From positions 19,134,283 to 19,198,282 of the forward strand of contig OU612066.1 of assembly GCA_914767715.1 (NCBI GenBank): a stretch of DNA of 64,000 bases, read 5' to 3'. The translations under genes and the position numbers were made by a program. Below, piece by piece: positions 47,701 through 60,400 of this stretch; the stretch's first letter is position 1; every line of letters starts with the position of its first letter. Source of the stretch: Membranipora membranacea (taxonomy: Eukaryota; Bryozoa; Gymnolaemata; Cheilostomatida; Membraniporidae). The notes beneath the pieces were generated by a model, which was not told the DNA's origin, did no database searches, and saw only the letters and a program-made list of their open reading frames with translations.

Positions 47701-50700
47701 TGTAAACAGAGTCAAATATGATCGTACAGTGACATAACAGGACCGAAAAGTGATAGAGAGTGCATCAACTTGAATGATTCAAACACTTACCGGGCATACC
47801 CTGAGTTCCTTGCTCCCCTCTCTTACCAACAGGACCAGGAGACCCTGGAGAGCCCATTGACCCCGAGTCACCACGAGATCCTTGTCTTCCTTTTGGCCCC
47901 ATATCACCCGGCTCACCCATCGGACCGGGCATTCCCTTTATTCCTAGAGACCCTCGTTCGCCCATACCTCCCTGGTCTCCCTGTCCAAAACAAAAATAGG
48001 GAAACCATAACATGAAACTGACATTTGAGGATTTTATAAAGAATCAGGCCAAAAACATGAAATAAATGTTTTGATTATTCCGCAGATACAACTCCTTACA
48101 CTTGGGTCGACAATTCAACACCATGGCATGCGAATATTCAATCATAAATATAGCGAAGCAGTATCACCTCACATCGGGGACTGCAGCATCTTATCTTTTA
48201 CAACAAACAATATGAGTTGAGAATTATTTATTTCTTGTTATCCCTCTCACTATTATTAGACATTTGTGTTCAAGAGAGCAAAGGTTGAAAGTTCATGAAC
48301 ATACTGTGCCTACAAAGCAAATCAGTTTCTATTTATAGGACCTACAAGGGCTCAGACCACCTACCCTGGGCCCTTTTGGTCCTAGTATGCCTTTGTTTCC
48401 AGTTTGGCCAGGGGGTCCAGTGGCTCCCTGAGTACCAGCTTGACCTGTTGCACCCCTTTCACCATCTACACCGGTTTCACCAGTAGCCCCATCTCTCCCT
48501 TGGGGTCCATCAATACCTGCCATTCCTTGATCTCCCTGTGGTCCGGGAGATCCTCGCGCTCCTTGCATACCTGTGAGAAAAATTGATCACAGTCAACATA
48601 TTAGTTGGTTTTTATTTAAATAATATGTATAGTGCTAATGTTGACATGATATTTTTTTGGATTACAATACACTAAACACATCCCAATTAGTGCAGCAGTC
48701 TTCTATTCACTGTTTGAGAAGATACCTGTCTTCATCCAAAAAATACTTTCCAGCAATGTAATTTATGATAGGCCATCAATTCATATCTATCTAGTTACGT
48801 AGTGTTCATTTCACTAACTCGGGTAGTTCCCATTATGACAGCTAGTTCAATATTAAATTCAGAACGGTTGTTTACCATCGCAAGTGGGTTTATATAAATC
48901 TAATCCTAATGTTGATGATAATGTTGTTGTTGTTCTTACCTTGCCTTCCCTTAGGACCCTCAGGACCTGGTTTTCCTTTCATTCCCTGAGCCCCAGAGAA
49001 CCCAACAGCTCCGGGAGGGCCAACATTTCCAACACTACCTTGAGTACCAGGTAAGCCATCAGCTCCTCTCAATCCTGGAGCACCAGCCTCCCCTTGTCTT
49101 CCTCGCATACCCGGGGCACCAGGCTCACCCTTAAATTGTGACAATTAGTCAATCAAAGCCTATTCAAAACTGACTTATTATTTAAAATTTTAAAACACTG
49201 AATATTATGATGAGTCTGATTTCATGAGCGTGATTAGATCAGTGAATTTTCTGCGGAACGGAATTTAGAAAATGATTATCAGATATACTTTTATGAATGT
49301 GACTAGAACACATTTTTAAGACAAAAGCATGGTTAACCCCAAGAAAGAGGCATGAGAGTAAAAGGGTGTTATAGGCTGTTTTATAGGCTGAGAAGCGCAC
49401 TCACTTGGTAACTAATTCAATTCATTTGTTACTGAATAGAAAAAAAAAACAATAGACTGAAGTAGTGTGACAACGTACGGGAATTCCTGATTTACCCTGA
49501 GGACCCATATCTCCTTGAGGTCCTTTCTCGCCAATCACTCCGACTTCACCCTTTGGTCCCTGTACCCCTTTGAATCCTCGGTCACCCTTCATTCCCGGAA
49601 GACCATTCATACCTAGAGAATGAAACCAAATCCTCATTTGTTTGTATTATGCTCAATACAATAATACAATGATACAAATATTACAACAATAAAATAATAC
49701 CATAAGTTATCAGAACATTTTTTGAGAGCAGACTGCACTGTGTTTGCCATCATGCCCTCGTGTAAGTATCGATTTGTTTTACCATATGGTCATAATATAT
49801 CTCCTTTCATTAAGGTATTAGGTGCTATAGGTCACACATACGCTGGTATAACTCACCATTTTCACCCCGTGGACCCTGCACACCAACTGGTCCTTGCTCT
49901 CCAACTACTCCGTCCTGTCCTCTGTCACCTGGTTTACCTCGTGAGCCTGAGGTGCCTCGAGCTCCACGTACACCTTGTGCACCAAGTACTCCTTGATCAC
50001 CAACAGGTCCATTTGGGCCTAGATATCCCATAGGTCCTGGGGGTCCCATTGGCCCAGTGTCACCCATAGCACCAGCCTTACCCTGAAAGTTAATGTTAGA
50101 GTTATTGACACCAGGTTATCGGATGATTGTATTGAATAAAATCTGACACGCTTAGGGTAAAAATCATATTTTTGAATTGATGATCATAATAATTTGTTGT
50201 ATGGTAAAGGTTTCAGTTTTTTAACATGCTTCTGTAGGATTATGCTTTAGGTCAAACACAAAATTAAAAGGTATCCATGTGTCCGTATCTATTAGAACCT
50301 CATTGGTAGTCATCTGATCTTGAATCTTTTTACCAAGATGCTATATGCTATTCATTAATAGACAGTTTTCTGAGCTCTTATTTATGCCTCAATTCGGAGT
50401 TGTCCTCTCTCCAGTTTGGTACTTTTAACCCACGCCGCATAGGAAAAACCTGCTGAAAGAGGGTTATATTGAAAACCGCTAAGATTAGGATAAAAATGAT
50501 TTTTTCATTCGCAGTCTGCACCATTGAAAACCAGTATTTCCAAATCATTGGAGGCTTGAATGTTGATAAATCTTAATTTTAGTGACGAAACTCATGAAAG
50601 ATTCTGCCAAATTGTCCGCAAAACAGGCGGACAATGCTATAATTGACTATCAAAATACTAAAATTATTTCCCAAACTATGTCCATCTGAGTTTTCAATGT

Positions 50701-53700
50701 TGCAAATTCTGAATCAAAAATAATTTTTATCCTATTATAAGCGGTTTACAAGATATCCTCTTTTCAGCACGTTTTTCCTATGCGGCGTGGGTTAAAAGTA
50801 CCAAACTGGAGAGAGGACAACTCGAAATTGAGGCCTAAATCGGAGCTCTGAAAACTGTCTATTATGACATGCTTGAAACCTCCCTCATGAGTAAATTTAG
50901 GGGAACAAATATCTCTTGCCACTCATGATAGTTGTCACAAAAATAAAAAAAATTATATAAGTCATTATGCTTATTGGCAAGTTGGACATTAAAATGCCAA
51001 ATGCAAAAGTCAGGAGTGGTCTGATGGTAAAGGGTGCGGACTTGTGATCTGTGAGGTCCATTTCTGACTTGGTACTGGCGCGTCATTCATCCTAGCCAGG
51101 TCCTTGCGGAAAGGGACTAAAATATCGGAGGTTCACTGTCTGTTTGCACAACCAACATGCAGTAAAAAGATCCCCCTCTGCCTCTTCGATAATAAGAGTA
51201 GCCGGAGTATCGGCGGGTAAGGGTATAGGGTGCGGCTTAAGTACCATGGGTCCCTGTACCTGTACTCTAGAGGGGTAACCCTCTCCGCAATGACGACTTA
51301 GACATAGCCAAAAGCACCTGCGAAGTATAATTCAATTCCATCGTGGCAAGTCAAACACTAAACATAGGCCTCTTCACCTTAGTGAAAGTCAATAAAATTA
51401 ATGACAAAAAAACCTCAACCCCGTACCAGCTTTCCAAAACCTTTGGTGCCCATCCCATACAGACCATAAAAATATAAACAGTAACGTATATCATATATAT
51501 ATATACAGGTGACATGTTCTAGGAGTTCAGGTTTGGAAAAACAGAAGATGTATTTGCTCCACACTGACTCCAAACTTCCCGACTCATCATTGAATGTTAG
51601 AACAAAGCAAATACAAATATATATATAAGTCATTTTAAGTAAACTGGTTAAGCTCATCTTATTCTCCACCCACTCTTGCAAATTCAACCCCAACAAAATA
51701 AACCAAATACAAAACATGTATTTATGAAATAACCCAGGTGTATGCTTGATGATGATGATTGTGATGATGATGATGATGACAACAATGACGACGATGTTAG
51801 ATGATGGAATAATTTAGGTCTTTGGCTGCTTAGGGGTACTACACGATTAACACTGTAAGAAAGTGGCATCTACTTCTATTTATTTGCGTTGTTTACATGG
51901 CTTGAGGGATCTTTGCTGTATCAGAACAGTTCAAGTAGACCAAAAGTTAATCTCTAGACGAGTGTTACTCCAGAGATAGGCTTTTAGACTGCCTGTACAC
52001 ACCAGTTTGGGGTTATACAAGGAAGAGGATTGTAGCTGCGGGCTCCGCCCTACAGTGAGGTTAACGCACAGCATCTAATTTGTTTGCTACAAAGGTAAGC
52101 AAGATCATTGTTATTGTCATAACTATAATTTGTTGCAATCTTACATAATGAGAATCTTTCATTTCTCACGTTCACCTTGCTGCCCAGGGTTTATAAAAAC
52201 ATAATGGGTATTTATTATAAAATGTGTGGCATTTCTGAATTTTTTGTAGTAATTTTTTATGTAGCAGTTAGCAGCATGTAGCAGCTACTTTTAGGCAATT
52301 GTGAATTCCGATGCATATTAATTGATGTTATTATATTATTGCTTTCCTTGTTTATAATATTCACCTTATTTTCTTGAAGTTTTACGTTACAACAGAATAA
52401 ACCCAAATGTGTCTCTTCGACATCTCAGCCGCAACAAGGAAAAATGATGCCAGTGAGTCAATCCTCTCGAAGCTATTCGAACAAATTTTACACCTCAAAC
52501 TGAAACCAAAGTCATACGGTAGGCTGAGCAGATTCTTCAGTGCGAATTCTGAAGTGTGTCTGCAGCCTTACCAGTCAATAAAGGTCAAAGGTGAAACACA
52601 AAGGAAGGAGGTCAAGTCTTTCTATCACTATATGAAGTCTTCTGACATGAAGTCTTAACCGACATGCCAGAATATTTAAAAATTACCAGATATAGATGTA
52701 GTGAAATTAACATACATAAATGTATAAAAATTCGAGTACAAAATGTACAGATCTCAAATAACTCGTTGCAAGAGTAGCAGTGTTATGTTGCTGCTGCTTT
52801 TCTTCATGACAATTAGCCTACCTATTTCCGTCGTTTGCTGTGGCATTTAAATGCTAATCATTTGGGAAGACAATGCAGTAAAAAATATTGAATTACTGTC
52901 CATGTGCTAACCTTTGATCCACTACAGTAAACATCCAAAATACACACTCAAATATTATCTGTGTTATATTATCTCATCAAAACTGAACGTCACAGAAGAA
53001 TATATATATACCCTTTGATTATATAGCAAAAATAAAAATGATGAGTGATGTTTGAAGAAAAATCATAATCCACTCTTTAAAAATATATAGCGCCTAATAC
53101 CCGAGTTTTCTCTTTCGATTTTGTTTATACATTAAAGGAATCAACTGTAAATAGAGCATCACTAATCACTGACCGAGTTTGGAGGTCTGTTTTGCTGCCA
53201 ATTGTAGGATATCCTGTATGCTAAAATCTCCTACTCGTTTTTAAATTCATTCAATCTGATAATTAAGTTTCTTTGTTTGAACTAATTATACTGGTTGGCT
53301 GTAGTACAGAGGAGAGTTTATCTGTCACTCATTCTTTCCATGGCTTTGTGGCTTATTTTGGATTTGTGCAGATAGACACAGAGGGAGGTCTTCCAGTTCA
53401 GAGCATCTGTGGCTTTGATAACATTATAAATTAAAAGATCAATAAATAAGATGAGTTAATATGTAAATATAGTTGATCAGCTATAGAGGATTACTTACTG
53501 GACTCATGGTCATGTACTGAGGCGGTTGAGCTGCAGGGCCTTTCATATCATATCCAGACATTCTCGCCACCATTAATGGATCCTGAAGAAATTAAATGAG
53601 AAAATAGAACCAGCAGGAATGTGATAACTGACAGATCATAGATATAACAGACTAAATTAGTCAATTTCAACAGTGAACCATGAATATAAGTGGTATGAAA

Positions 53701-55313
53701 TCCACTGTACTCTAATGTAAATGTTCGAACAGATAAGTTCTAGAGTTGTAGTTAATAACTTCAAGAAAGGGATTGGTACTTTCGAGGAAATTTTTCAAAG
53801 TTGAAGTTCAGTTTTTTTATGAACTTTTTCTGGCACTTTTACAATAGTCACAAATTCTGATTGGCAATGTTTCACTACCAATAGTCCTAGTAAGATTCGA
53901 CCTATATAGCAAACAAAGGAGCTAATTGTATTATTGTATCGCGCTTGATGTTATATTGCTGACATTTTTGAATTTTAGGAATCATACAGGTCAGCTAGTT
54001 GCGCATCGTAATATGAAACATGGTGGTTTCAAATATCATTTAATTTTGTCTAACATGATAATTAAATCATCACAACTATGTACAATACTTTTGAATAATG
54101 ATCACCTGATAAAGTGAACATAAGGCAAATTATGCCACTCGTGAACACTTAGGCCTAATTTGATAAAATTTACTATATTTAAATCAAGTATTCAGAACCA
54201 GAAAGTCTTGTTGTTTTCTGAAACAGCATTTATTACTTCTAGTTTAAAAACCTTATTTAGGCTCAATTGTAGCTAGCCCAAATAACTGACTTCTTATGAC
54301 CCCTGATTTAACAATGCTCTTCTCTGGCTGTTAAAAAGTCATCATTGCCTAGTCTGGAATTACTAGTCAGCAAAGGAAAGGTGTTTAGTGTATATTCAAC
54401 AGATTGGTAGTATAACTTTTAATTACAACTCATGTAATAAATAACACCAGCCCACTTATTAAGCCAGCCATCATTTCAGTTCGGTCATAAAAAGCATACC
54501 TATATCCAAAAAACAGAAAACCCATTTTAAGAGTTAAGGTGCAATGCGTAATTCTACGCCCAACCCTGTGTCACTGACCAAAGATTTCACAAGCTTTTTT
54601 TAAACATAAGGCGGCCTGGGTCATAATCCTAGTTCATTAACAGGTTGAGGGCAGGCTTAATTTGACATGGTACAATGCCTAGACACTGTGGCTGTCCAAT
54701 ATAACTTAAATAGAAGCCCCCTCCTCATAATGATGACCTTGAATAACCACAGCCCTAACATTTCTTACACGTGGTCGCTCAGGATGATGTCAGCACTTGC
54801 TGCATATCACCTTAACCATCAAAAAAATATTTTTACAGTTTACTCACCACCAATGGTTTAGTACCTTCTTTACCAGGAAGCCCAGGGACACCTGGCAAAC
54901 CAGGCTTTCCCTGCTCACCAGGCATACCTCTAGAACCTGAAGGTCCAGGTTCCCCTGGCCCTCCATATGGGCCTCTCGGGGCCTGGGGACTGTCAGCCAT
55001 CATCCCCGACAAATTTTCAGCTACAATCAAAGCGTATGCATTAATATCAATAAATATGTTTATGGATCAGTACCGAGGGAGAGCAACACAGTACACATTA
55101 GAGTATATCCCCTTCACCAGAATTGATCGACAGTTATATATCAATATGCTGGTTTTAAAACATACTCATATTCCAAAGTGGAGACATGAACCATGTCCTA
55201 AACATTCAATAACATAATTCGTACTTACAGGTTGAGCCGCTTTCAGATGTGATTTCTCGGATTGTACATATAAACAGTAGTGCTGCCAAAGTGTATCCAT
55301 TGTAAATCAACAT
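35715..55313 (-). CDS. Fibrillar collagen alpha chain, complete, 27 exons, 1408 aa
   Basis: Exons in transcript order: 55229-55313, 54848-55020, 53499-53582, 49857-50082, 49479-49612, 48940-49129, 48365-48570, 47791-47980, 47514-47593, 46601-46763, 46175-46317, 45796-45975, 45283-45454, 44831-45018, 44368-44503, 43806-43913, 42934-43049, 41866-42027, 41434-41614, 40606-40722, 39948-40081, 39357-39537, 38497-38748, 38273-38390, 36959-37100, 36072-36293, 35715-35858. All introns are GT-AG and every phase agrees; the coding length is 4227 nt. Order of domains: signal peptide, short propeptide with a minor helix, N-telopeptide (GYDMKG), 338 uninterrupted Gly-X-Y triplets, C-telopeptide, and a COLFI C-propeptide ending 'IGEVCFR'. 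The product should be a secreted procollagen that trimerises through COLFI and forms fibrils after propeptide removal. There is no VWC or TSPN domain. The clade is not assigned. Confidence 0.95.
36430..36660 (-). mobile_element. tRNA-derived SINE with intact head, copy 2
   Basis: On the minus strand it starts with a tRNA-like head: TGGTTCAGTTGGTAAGAGTG (A box) and, some 35 nt later, GGTTAGAATCCC (B box). The body is shared with the copies at 9913-10090 and 57870-58030. It lies in the collagen intron 36294-36958 in the same orientation as the gene. Confidence 0.75.
43506..43779. repeat. 14-bp tandem repeat array (CTCATGTATAGACT unit)
   Basis: About 19-20 near-identical units fill most of the collagen intron left of exon 43806-43913. 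The array ends only about 25 bp from that exon's donor. Variants (TATAAACT, TTTATACT, CGTATGTATA) lie near both ends and in the middle. Confidence 0.9.
46980..47430. mobile_element. Degraded relative of the 50358-50862 element
   Basis: The left part, TATTGTCCTCTCTTCATTTG...TAACCTACGCAGCCTAGGCA, resembles the arm of the element at 50358 (GTTGTCCTCTCTCCAGTTTG...AACCCACGCCGCATAGG). A GGAGAAGACAACTC segment near 47416 could be the remains of the opposite arm. It lies in a collagen intron. Confidence 0.4.
50358..50862. mobile_element. ~505-bp MITE with ~170-bp inverted arms and TA target site
   Basis: It starts ATAGACAGTTTTCTGAGCTC and ends in the reverse complement, with TA on both sides. The arms share GTTGTCCTCTCTCCAGTTTG, GGTACTTTTAACCCACGCC and GCATAGGAAAAAC. 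The TA flanks suggest a Tc1/mariner-type MITE. It lies in the large collagen intron between the N-telopeptide exon and the helix. Confidence 0.7.
51010..51305 (+). mobile_element. SINE-like element, second family
   Basis: It begins AGTGGTCTGATGGTAAAGGG, an A-box-like start, followed by a GC-richer body (GCCGGAGTATCGGCGGG, TACCATGGGTCCCTGTACC) that stands out from the AT-rich intron. The B box is not clear, and no second copy was found in this window. Confidence 0.4.
52407..52658 (+). other. Unrecognised 83-codon ORF inside a collagen intron
   Basis: It is an open frame on the opposite strand to the collagen gene, within the 3.4-kb intron. The peptide is basic, with '[20 protein letters not shown]' and a lysine/serine-rich end, and I recognise no family. 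No promoter or splice partners are evident. It may be chance or a fragment of a mobile element. Confidence 0.15.
53499..55313 (-). other. Collagen exons 1-3: signal peptide, minor helix, N-telopeptide
   Basis: Exon 1 starts at ATG 55313 and encodes a hydrophobic leader ([13 protein letters not shown]). Exon 2 encodes about 20 residues of linker, then a minor helix beginning '[20 protein letters not shown]' that ends at 'GKEGTKPLV'. Exon 3 (28 codons) carries the non-helical N-telopeptide, with the lysine in GYDMKG that corresponds to the vertebrate lysyl-oxidase telopeptide site. The N-propeptide has no cysteine cluster. A 3.4-kb intron separates exon 3 from the main helix, the largest intron of the gene. 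Confidence 0.85.
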
Positions 55314-56108
55314 CCTATCCGATTGTCATATACGTAAGCTTAGCAGCAAACGTAAGCGATGTTAACTTTTGGGCTGGGAAGCCCTGCAAATCTGTCAGGA
55401 TCACTCTTTTTGCCGGTGGTCTTCCTCTAAATCGCCTCAGGCTGCGAAACCAATTGGAGAATATGCCAGAGCTAGACTCCAAATTTATTCCAAGATGACA
55501 GGGGATGATGGGCCACAATGTAATTTGATGACATTAGGCTAAAACATCTTAGAAATCTAGCACAGGTGTAGCCGCACTCAATTCTATGCAGTGCCTTAGT
55601 TAATGACATAGTTGAAAAAATTTCCTAACGCACTATGTGACCAATGAGCGTTGCACTAGCTATGTTATTTTTAATTTCCTGCAAACAGTTGAGCATATGC
55701 TGACTTGTAATTAGTACAATATGTTAGATCATTTTCTCACGTAAGCCTTGTGCACTGGCATTGTTTCGTTATTCATCGCCTTGACCTAGTGAAAGAATCA
55801 TAAAAAAGTGCTCAGTTGATGTCATATCAATATCGCCAGACGACACAGCTATGTGAACATTTGGTCTTATTTAGTGAACACTGACTTTTCAGCTAAGGTT
55901 GCACTTAGACTAAATTGATTGGTATTGAAAGTAAAGATTTATCATTTGACAAATTTGAGCTAGTAACTAGCTCATCTGCATCAGCTCGATCATCATGCTA
56001 ATATAACCAGTAGAATGCAAAACTTCCCTGCCATCTCCTAATACCTCAAACTGATGGATCCATTCCCATCTAAGGTCGTTTGATTGAAGTCTATTGCTGG
56101 CCAACGGC
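55314..56108. other. Collagen 5' flank
   Basis: This is the upstream (promoter-side) region of the minus-strand collagen gene. I found no unmistakable TATA element and no additional coding exon. Open frames overlapping the first exon on both strands are shadows. Confidence 0.4.
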
Positions 56109-56494
56109 CATACCTGACAAGTCTCCCTTTTTTGGTTGGGAGGCTCCCAGTTTTTAGGGAATTTTTCCACCCCCTCCCTATCTCCCTTTTTCCTCCCTTC
56201 TTTGCAACTTCCTTTACCCAGAAAACTTTTTAAGCTTATTTTTGCAAGGGAAACGATGTTTTCCTACCTCAGCGGTGCATATACCTATGTAATTGCTCAT
56301 TACCATTACTGCTAATATGTAAAATCAGGTAAAATGACGCAATCATAATATGAAAGCTCAAGTTTTGGCTTAGAAATATGACAAACGAGGTTTGAAGTGC
56401 GCCGGCACAGCGGGACGCAGAGCTCCGTATTCCGCGCTGGGAGTTCGTCTGCGGAGACCTCCTGATTTCTGGGTCTACCTACTTGTCATGTATG
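56109..56494. mobile_element. hAT-like MITE, copy 2 (8-bp TSD)
   Basis: This 386-bp element is about 90% identical by eye to 1292-1683. It starts CATACCTGACAAGT and ends ACTTGTCATGTATG. The flanking direct repeat CCAACGGC at 56101-56108 and 56495-56502 is perfect. It sits between the MyTH4-FERM gene and the collagen gene, about 0.8 kb upstream of the collagen start codon. Confidence 0.88.
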
Positions 56495-57482
56495 CCAACG
56501 GCTAGTCTGATCCCCCAGACTCTTGCCCACATCCAGGGCCCCAACACCCCTCTGATTTGATAGGTAATAAAATAATATACATGGTCAGTAACCTAAGTAC
56601 CTGGCTGTGTCATAACAATATTGCGAACTGAAAACGGTAACATAGGGGATAGCAACGAAAATAGAAATTAACCTCAAGGTTGATCAAAGGTCAATGTATA
56701 TGTCCATTGTATCTTGGTAAATTGACACTTTACATGTACACAGAGCAATGTACTGAGTGTGATATATTTCAGTGTAAAATTGCAATGAAATATGAATGGA
56801 TTTGAAAATTTGCTGTGCATGTTGACTCGGGTGCCCCTAACACAGACAGTTTGACTGCAGGAGTGCTATCATACCTGTATAATTGGCATGAGGTCATGTA
56901 GTGAAATTACCTGTCAGTGTCCTGAACACATCTTGGGCACTCTATTTCATCTTGAACCGGCCATGACCAGTTACAACCTACAGTTTCAAATGTTAGATTC
57001 TCAGTTTTTATGACTGATAGTGTAAAAGGGAGTGCTGACTTGAGGGCAGAACAAGCATACCCAAGTAAAACAGCCATTCATTTCCAGTAATGTCAATGTG
57101 GAATGATGTAACAAAAATGTATGAATCTATTATGTGCAAAAAAGGATGTCTGACTTACTAATTGAAAACAGGTGCTAATCAGTCAGTGGTCCATATCATA
57201 TATGAACAGTTATATTATTATTATAATGTGTGTAGTTGGATCTTCATCTAGTATAATATTCTATATTATGGGTAAAGCAGATATGTCAGATATTGTTATA
57301 AAGCAAGGATAACCAGCTGTCAATATTTTCTTTCCCTTGAAAACTTTGGCGAGAAAAGCCAGACTTTGCTAAGAGGATGTATAATAATAATTATTAGACA
57401 AAGGAATAGAATTTGTGTTGAGCAGAGGGTATGAAAAAATGTACTTTGGTCCAGATAAAAATTTACCAGTAAAAAGCTTATT

Positions 57483-60400
57483 TCATGATGACAGTTTAAC
57501 GCTCTTGTTCAAGCATTTGATGTACTGTCCAATGATGTGTATGATATCATGCCCTTGAGTCGTATCAATCCGGATTACTTTCTGTATCCTATTGTTGCCA
57601 ACTTTGATGTCCAGACTGTCTTTAGAATCCGTTTGTATCTTTTTAGTAGATATGATCTCCGTAAAGGGATAAGATAGGATGCATCTCTGGAATAATAATT
57701 ATGAGAATATTACAAAGAGAAAAAGAGAAAGGGTAATTGATCATCGATCAAACCGAGTTGTTAAGGGACGCTAGATTTGAAATCTCACTGGAGAATCATA
57801 TTCTAGAAGTTATTCCAAATAGTGTGTAAAATTTGGTGTAAGGTGGAGATAAATCCAAAAATCTTATGACGTCAATCATATCCCACTGCGGTCCATCGAC
57901 TACTGGGGTTTGGTTTGCCCCCAGGTGTGCTCCGACCTGCCTGCAAACAGAGAGCAACCTGGCCCAGATATAGCGGCCTCTCCACTAAGGCAACTAATTT
58001 CGCCGCCCATGCTTCGGGATGTGGCTTGTGATAAGACATCCGATTTAAATCACCATTTTAATCAACCATTAATCAATAGAGCCCAATTCAGTAATTTTGG
58101 GAACAGAGGCTATCTTTGGCTGGCTGAAGACACTCTAAACTTTCTCCTCTATGGGCTCAAGTGAGGGCCTAGATCAATGGCTTGATTAGATATTAGAATA
58201 CTAAAATACTAATGCTTTCAACGCATTCTATCACGTGCCCTAGAGGGAATTCCCTTTATCGATGTCACAGCTTTGGGGATATCCAATAACATTTTGTTTT
58301 CACACCCATCAGGTGTTGCTGCCTATATAAGGATATTAATGATGCTAGGGTAGTTTATGCCTGGACAATTCCAAGGCCGAATGGCGAAACGGCTAAATTT
58401 GGCCGGATATAAAGCAACACAGCCGGGCAATGAATCTTCTCAATTGCAAAGTGTGCAGCTGCAGACTTTTCAGGGAATCGGTGTTTCAATTAGTAATTCA
58501 TATAGTTGTAATACTATTAAGTCCATGGTTATTCAATGAAAATCATCCTAGGCTGGTCAAAGTCGGCCTTTTTGATCTGGACCACATTTTCTGGTATGAA
58601 AAGTTTCCAAGATTACTAGTCAAGGCTTAAATGTACCTACAGTGTCAACACTATATTTTAATTGAAATGCTTCCTATCATTACCTGTGAGTCTGGATCGA
58701 GAAAATGGACACCTGCTCTATTCACTGCGACGATGCAACTTGTTCCAAGTTTAGGCTCCGTATCGCACTACAGAAAATGTGTGAATATGGTATTACACAG
58801 ATATATTTCACTCTACTGTATGTTCCGTAATTCTTAAGCTTACAACAGTAATCTCAATGTATATACATATATTGTTCAATAGTTTCTTTACCAAGTTTTG
58901 CCATCTTTCCCAGGTTAGAGGGCCCAAATCAAATATAATTTGTCATTTATTAGGGCTCTCATCAATACCTTAACTTGATAAAATGATGCACCAAACATGG
59001 GCCAGCGTTTTAGTATATCTAGAACATCTATTTTGAAGTCCAGTTCTGTAGCTGTGCGATAACTGAGTGTGGGGAGGTATCTCCTCATGCCATTGTGTAT
59101 TTGCTCTGATGTGAGAATAGCATAGTTCAATACTGCATCAGGTACAAACTCGACGCAGTTATTGCTGCAAATAAATTTCAGAAAATAATGCAAAACCATA
59201 TTTTAGGGTAAGTATTCATTTAAGTTACCGGTTGGAAGGCATGTTTGTCTCACATATATTGCCAGGAATGGTACATACAGTGAGGCAGGTTATTATCATC
59301 AGTTTTGTCTTTCCCAAGATATGTGGGAAGAAGTTTTTAATTCGATATTGAATCAGTATCGCTATGAATGTGTAAATACAGGTGAATTCATATGTGTATG
59401 TGAATTCGCCTCATATGAAGGTATTGTCAGAGTTCATCAAAGGGTCTACATATCAAACTGACTTCGGGCTTGAGTTCACCCTGTGCATTTTCCTATAAAA
59501 AACAGACCTATCACTGGAGAGCTTTCAGCGGGTTGTTATAATACCCAAAACATCTAAATGATGAGTGTGGTATGTATAGATAGATGTGATTAGACCATGG
59601 TGTAGACGCTATGTTATAAAATATGAGTACAAGGTTATATACTTAGGATATGTATCAGCTGTGGTAAACTAAAATGATCTTCGCATCCAATTTTCTGTCA
59701 GTAAAAAGCAAGAGGATATATCTATTGGTTGTCATTGTTTAAAAATATTGACCTGCCTTAGACAGAAACAGCAATATATCCAATTTGATAAACAATTGAA
59801 TGTACCAGTCCACTTATATACCCATGGAAATCCTGGTTGATCTGGGTCAAGTCAAACCAAGAAAGATACAATGCATCTTAGAGGGCATGGAGTAAACTCC
59901 GATAATGGGCGCACTCCAGGCTGCATTAGACCATTTTTCAAGGAGTTTGCTTGTAGTTAGTGTGATAGAATCAGGTTTTTGGTATCATTCTAGAGTTCTC
60001 AGTCATATTCAGAATAATAACCTAGGTTTGTCAACAGCCTGTGAGCCAGTTTCAACTGATTTTCACATTTTCACTAGAGGGAAATTACATCCTTTATAGT
60101 ATCTCCTCATCTCAAACACATTTAAACTGGGCTACAGGCTGTTTATGGACCTTGAGAAGTAGTATGCTTAATAGACTGAGAATGATACAAAAAACATGAC
60201 TCTTTCACAATCACTTTAAACCAAACATGGAAGAAGAAAATGTGGATAATTCGTCTGTTGTCACCTGAATTTGACCTTGCTTTGTCTACCTAACCAGACA
60301 TGGCTATAAAACACATCATCTACATTGAACGTTAAAATAAGGCTCACTTACATTCCCAAAGCATTGTCATCATTGTCACCAATCCTCCACATCAATGCTG

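Larger units (their letters stand above)
39357..50082 (-). other. Collagen triple-helix exon block (19 exons, 334 triplets; 338 with the next exon)
   Basis: I read every exon and found no Gly-X-Y break. Triplets per exon, 5' to 3', counting split glycines: 25, 15, 21, 23, 21, 9, 18, 16, 20, 19, 21, 15, 12, 13, 18, 20, 13, 15, 20. [12 protein letters not shown] at the start of the following exon brings the total to 338. All introns fall at triplet boundaries, either before the glycine codon or after its first base. The helix contains GFPGER (45913-45930), RGD in GSRGDSG and GARGDRG, and the lysine motifs [10 protein letters not shown] near the N end and GIKGEQG near the C end, both resembling vertebrate cross-link sites. 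Confidence 0.93.
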
